A DNA stretch of 64,000 nt from UBA5859 sp041940025 (GTDB lineage Bacteria > Pseudomonadota > Gammaproteobacteria > UBA5859): contig JBGTSY010000002.1 of assembly GCA_041940025.1 (NCBI GenBank), forward strand, positions 62,001 through 126,000, given 5' to 3'. The translations under genes and the position numbers were made by a program. This document shows positions 61,314-64,000 of the stretch, one piece after another. The stretch's first letter is position 1. Each line of letters starts with the position of its first letter. Below the pieces are notes generated by a model. It saw only the letters and a list, made by a program, of their open reading frames with translations. It ran no database searches and had not been told where the DNA came from.

Positions 61314-61775
61314 ATGAGCGGCATGAAGCGGAAAATCTTTTTATTGATGGTCGCTATTTTGATTAGTCCATTACTATTTGCGAAATCATACGCACCGGTA
61401 GTTGTGACTCATGAAGTGCTGCAACAGGTGAATGACGATCACTTTATTGTCCGCATCCGCATAGAAATCATGGAAGATCTGAACTTTTTCTCCGCTCAAA
61501 TTGAAGCGAACAAAGGTTTATCCCTGATAGAACCGATTGCCGCTATCGATAAATCTAATCTATCCCGAGGTTACATAGAAGAGTTTGATGCGACCATTCG
61601 CTTACATGAGTCCGTTGCATACCTGGCGGTTATTATACAGACAAAGAATAGATATGGCGTACCGCTGGCAAAATCTGCGGTACTGAAAATTAGTGATTCA
61701 ACAGGCTCTGCCCGACAACAATTTAAAAACCGCACAACAGGAGATCTGAAGCTCATGCCGGGTAGTCCGCGCTGA
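61314..61775 (+). CDS. Secreted hypothetical protein downstream of the HEWAH lipoprotein
   Basis: A 153-residue protein with a signal peptide (KRKIFLLMVAILISPLLFAKS) and a beta-strand-rich mature domain (VVTHEVLQQVNDDHFIVRIRI). The C-terminal tail is basic. It is 10 bases after the lipoprotein gene, so co-expressed. An alternative start at 61323 is equally possible. No family is recognised. Confidence 0.65.
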   Translation: MSGMKRKIFLLMVAILISPLLFAKSYAPVVVTHEVLQQVNDDHFIVRIRIEIMEDLNFFSAQIEANKGLSLIEPIAAIDKSNLSRGYIEEFDATIRLHESVAYLAVIIQTKNRYGVPLAKSAVLKISDSTGSARQQFKNRTTGDLKLMPGSPR

Positions 61776-61911
61776 TCTAATTTCCAACATCACATTGAGA
61801 TATGATGAGAATTCATATTTTCAATTGTGCTAAACGAAACTAATATTAATAAAGCTAGAAAGCAGAGCTGTTTAACAGGATAAAGAGAGTGAAAATGTGG
61901 GGGTGCTGATT

Positions 61912-61988
61912 TGGTCGGGGTGAGAGGATTTGAACCTCCGGCCCCTGCCTCCCGAAGACAGTGCTCTACCAGGCTGAGCTACACCCCG
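61912..61988 (-). tRNA. tRNA-Pro (anticodon CGG)
   Basis: A 77-base minus-strand cloverleaf: acceptor CGGGGTG/CACCCCG, discriminator A, encoded CCA, and D-arm AGCTCAGCCTGGTAGAGC. The anticodon stem is CTGTC/GGCAG with loop TTCGGGA, and the T-arm contains GGTTCAAATCC. It lies 24 bases from the ispB stop. Confidence 0.96.
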
Positions 61989-62012
61989 TTTATCGATACA
62001 GATAATGACTGG

Positions 62013-63002
62013 TTAAAAATTTCTTTGAGCCGCAAATTCTGCTAGGGCTACCATGCCTTCCTTGAAAGGAGAGTGAGGCAGACTGTCGAGGGCGTCGATT
62101 GCCAATTGAGCTTCATTCGCTGCGCAGCGCGAAGTGTACTCGATAGCTCCAGTTGCCTCAACGATCTTTCTGATTTGTTCAATATTGTCACAACTTTGCT
62201 TTTCAATGGCGGAACGAATCAACGTCGCTTCTGTTTCTGATCCATGTTTCATGGCATAGATGAGTGGCATGGTCGCTTTGCCCTCAGAAAGATCATCGCC
62301 AATGTTTTTGCCAATTTGATCTACCGTACCCGTGTAGTCGATGGCATCGTCAATGAGTTGGAATGCCATTCCTATCTGTGCACCATAGCGTGATAAAGCG
62401 AGTTCCTGTGGCTCTGGGACTTCCGCTAATGCTGCGCCAACCCGCGACGCCATTTCAAACATCTTCGCGGTTTTGCCGTAAATTACGCCATAGTAGGCGT
62501 CTTCCGTTAAGGTGGCGTCTCCACGGTTAAGTAATTGATTGATTTCGGCTTCAGCGATGACTTTGGAGGCGTCACAAATCATTTTCATGATGTGTAAATT
62601 ATCCACGCGGGTGCCCACTTCCAATGCACGCGCGTACATAAAATCGCCCACCAGAATGCAAGCAGTGCTCCCCCAAATCTGGTTGGCGGTTTCCTTACCT
62701 CGGCGCAGTTCGGATTGATCCACCACATCATCGTGGAGCAGTGTTGCCGTGTGCACAATCTCTGCCACTGCCGCGCAACCAATATGGTGCTCACCCTCGT
62801 AACCACAAGCATTCGCGCTCAACAAGGCTACCATTGGCCTGATGCGCTTGCCGCCACTGCCAATGATGTAATCGATGATTTGACGCACGGTGGGCACATC
62901 GGAATCGAGCAGATCCTTAATTTCGAGCTCTACCTTTTCCAGTTGATCGGCAATGATAGAACGAGAAAACTCTAGATTATTTAATGAGTTGTTGTTATTC
63001 AA
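62013..63002 (-). CDS. ispB: Octaprenyl diphosphate synthase (trans-isoprenyl diphosphate synthase)
   Basis: Makes the C40 (or similar) isoprenoid tail for ubiquinone. The 329-residue protein has GSGGKRIRP, the first Asp-rich motif LLHDDVVD and the second LIDDAIDYTG. The residues before the first motif define chain length but I cannot read that number by eye. The apparent start is TTG at 63002; no ATG nearby gives a better N terminus. It is divergent from rplU, a standard gammaproteobacterial arrangement. Confidence 0.95.
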   Translation of the reverse strand: MNNNNSLNNLEFSRSIIADQLEKVELEIKDLLDSDVPTVRQIIDYIIGSGGKRIRPMVALLSANACGYEGEHHIGCAAVAEIVHTATLLHDDVVDQSELRRGKETANQIWGSTACILVGDFMYARALEVGTRVDNLHIMKMICDASKVIAEAEINQLLNRGDATLTEDAYYGVIYGKTAKMFEMASRVGAALAEVPEPQELALSRYGAQIGMAFQLIDDAIDYTGTVDQIGKNIGDDLSEGKATMPLIYAMKHGSETEATLIRSAIEKQSCDNIEQIRKIVEATGAIEYTSRCAANEAQLAIDALDSLPHSPFKEGMVALAEFAAQRNF

Positions 63003-63223
63003 GGTGTTCTCGCGGGGAATAGGGTTTCATGGCTGAGTCGTATCTTTAGCTCGGAGTGGTTGGGTGACGAGTTTGGATCCCAAGGAGCGGATTAAGATAT
63101 CTGGTACTCGTCTGTGCCATTATAATTCTTTTCATTGTGGCAACATTTTGGCCTGTCCCACTTGATGGAGGGCTTTCAATTCATGCCAATGAAATTATCT
63201 GACCATTATATCTTTCCATGCTC

Positions 63224-63253
63224 TTGCGAGTCTAATGCAATTTGCCATAAAAT
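63224..63253 (+). promoter_or_regulatory. Candidate rplU-rpmA promoter
   Basis: TTGCGA (63224-63229) and TAAAAT (63248-63253) are separated by 18 bases, 54 bases before the rplU start. It lies in the 304-base divergent gap between ispB and rplU. I saw no other element there. Confidence 0.45.
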
Positions 63254-63306
63254 ACGGCGCCTTGTTTGCCGACTTTAGTGTTTGGCCAAATTGTGGAGAG
63301 TAAAAT

Positions 63307-63618
63307 ATGTACGCCGTCATTGAAACCGGAGGCAAACAGTATCGAGTGCAGCCTGGTCAAGTACTCAGAGTGGAAAAATTAACCGCTGATGCGGGTGAAG
63401 AGGTAGAATTTAATAAAGTGCTTCTCACCGCCGATGGGGAAGAGATAAAAGTGGGTAATCCCTACTTAGACGGTGGATCCGTGAAGGCGAAAGTGCGCTC
63501 TCAAGGGCGAGCAAAAAAAATTAACATCATCAAGTTTCGACGACGTAAACATTCTCGGACTCGCCAAGGGCACAGACAATATTTTACCGAATTAGAAATC
63601 ACCGGCATCGACGTTTAA
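63307..63618 (+). CDS. rplU: 50S ribosomal protein L21
   Basis: 103 residues, identical in length to E. coli L21, with MYAVIETGGKQYRVQPGQ and the basic FRRRKHSRTRQGHRQ segment. It is followed by rpmA after 18 bases. Confidence 0.98.
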   Translation: MYAVIETGGKQYRVQPGQVLRVEKLTADAGEEVEFNKVLLTADGEEIKVGNPYLDGGSVKAKVRSQGRAKKINIIKFRRRKHSRTRQGHRQYFTELEITGIDV

Positions 63619-63636
63619 TTTTAGGAAGGTTTAATC

Positions 63637-63903
63637 ATGGCACACAAAAAAGCAGGCGGTAGTAGTCGCAACGGTCGTGATTCCAACCCCAAATTTCTGG
63701 GGGTGAAGCGATACGGGGGAGAGCAGGTGTCGGCAGGTAGCATCATTATTCGCCAGCGGGGTACCAGGTATCATGCTGGTGAGAATGTAGGATGTGGTCG
63801 GGATCATACTCTTTTTGCCAAAGTTGATGGCGTGGTGAAGTTTGAAACCAAGGGCGTGAAACAGCGAAAGGTTGTGAATATCTCAACTGCTGGTTATAGA
63901 TAA
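63637..63903 (+). CDS. rpmA: 50S ribosomal protein L27
   Basis: 88 residues with MAHKKAGGSSRNGRDSNPK, FLGVKRYGGE and IIIRQRGTRYHAGENVGCG. Its N terminus reaches the peptidyl-transferase centre. GGAAGG precedes the ATG; a strong terminator follows after about 18 bases. Confidence 0.98.
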   Translation: MAHKKAGGSSRNGRDSNPKFLGVKRYGGEQVSAGSIIIRQRGTRYHAGENVGCGRDHTLFAKVDGVVKFETKGVKQRKVVNISTAGYR

Positions 63904-63920
63904 TACCGTGAATGAATCAT

Positions 63921-63948
63921 AAAAGCCCCGGTATACCCGGGGCTTTTT
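63921..63948 (+). terminator. Intrinsic terminator after rpmA
   Basis: AAAAGCCCCGG pairs perfectly with CCGGGGCTTTT around a 5-base loop, followed by T. It separates rplU-rpmA from obgE. Confidence 0.93.
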
Positions 63949-63982
63949 GTTATGCTAAGAGAAAACAAAATACAGGACTGCC

Positions 63983-64000
63983 ATGAAGTTTGTAGATGAG
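63983..64000 (+). CDS. obgE: GTPase Obg/CgtA, first six codons only
   Basis: ATG at 63983 begins MKFVDE, the invariant start of Obg GTPases, preceded by AGGA. Position after rpmA is the conserved order rplU-rpmA-obgE. The rest lies outside the window. Confidence 0.85.

Noticed and set aside
1..64000. CRISPR arrays, insertion sequences, prophage or integrase genes
   Set aside because: No regularly spaced repeats, transposase or phage-type genes were seen.

Overview
The window is chromosomal DNA from a gammaproteobacterium of moderate-to-low GC. The evidence is the convergent/divergent lptD-surA-pdxA / amgK-murU arrangement, mlaA, ispB next to rplU-rpmA-obgE, lgt-thyA-folA, sbcB and aceA. The set resembles Pseudomonadales/Cellvibrionales-type marine bacteria, but I cannot name the genus. 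The feature list is built from reading frames, motifs, start-site context and remembered family sequences; no database search was run.

Layout. 1-7.1 kb: a truncated coiled-coil protein, then the outer-membrane biogenesis operon lptD-surA-pdxA (minus) divergent from amgK-murU peptidoglycan recycling (plus). 7.1-17.3 kb: DUF1285 protein, patatin phospholipase, MlaA lipid-transport lipoprotein, an HExxH lipoprotein peptidase, a diguanylate cyclase, a small beta-barrel, a YcfL-like lipoprotein and a 1035-residue PAS hybrid histidine kinase. 17.4-20.6 kb: a noncanonical thiolase with a DUF35 OB-fold partner, a Cys-rich membrane-anchored protein and an SDR. 21.1-26.4 kb: a PQQ biosynthesis block, S9 peptidase (PqqH-like)-pqqA-pqqB-pqqC-pqqD-pqqE, including the 25-residue PqqA precursor. 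26.4-35.6 kb: carboxylesterase, Lon-like protease, exonuclease I, lgt-thyA-folA and tRNA-Met.

35.6-52.3 kb is the most distinctive part: a Flp/Tad pilus locus (Flp pilin, TadG- and TadE-like proteins, a previously easy-to-miss 56-residue pseudopilin, CpaB, CpaC secretin, CpaF ATPase, TadB, TadC). It carries a full Ser/Thr phosphorylation kit: a divergent protein kinase, a PP2C phosphatase, an FHA domain fused to the CpaF ATPase, a second membrane-anchored FHA protein, and a TPR-MORN lipoprotein. TadZ/CpaE and a prepilin peptidase are absent from the window. Inference: pilus assembly here is controlled by threonine phosphorylation, by analogy with PpkA/PppA/Fha control of type VI secretion.

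52.4-54.8 kb holds decayed genes: an SDR interrupted by an in-frame TGA, and, between rraA and aceA, a frameshifted and internally deleted remnant of a copper membrane monooxygenase subunit C gene (pmoC/amoC family). This implies that an ancestor carried a particulate methane/ammonia/hydrocarbon monooxygenase. 54.8-64 kb: isocitrate lyase, a flavin-reductase/molybdoenzyme pair, a lipoprotein with a HEWAH motif and its secreted neighbour, tRNA-Pro, ispB, rplU-rpmA and the first codons of obgE.
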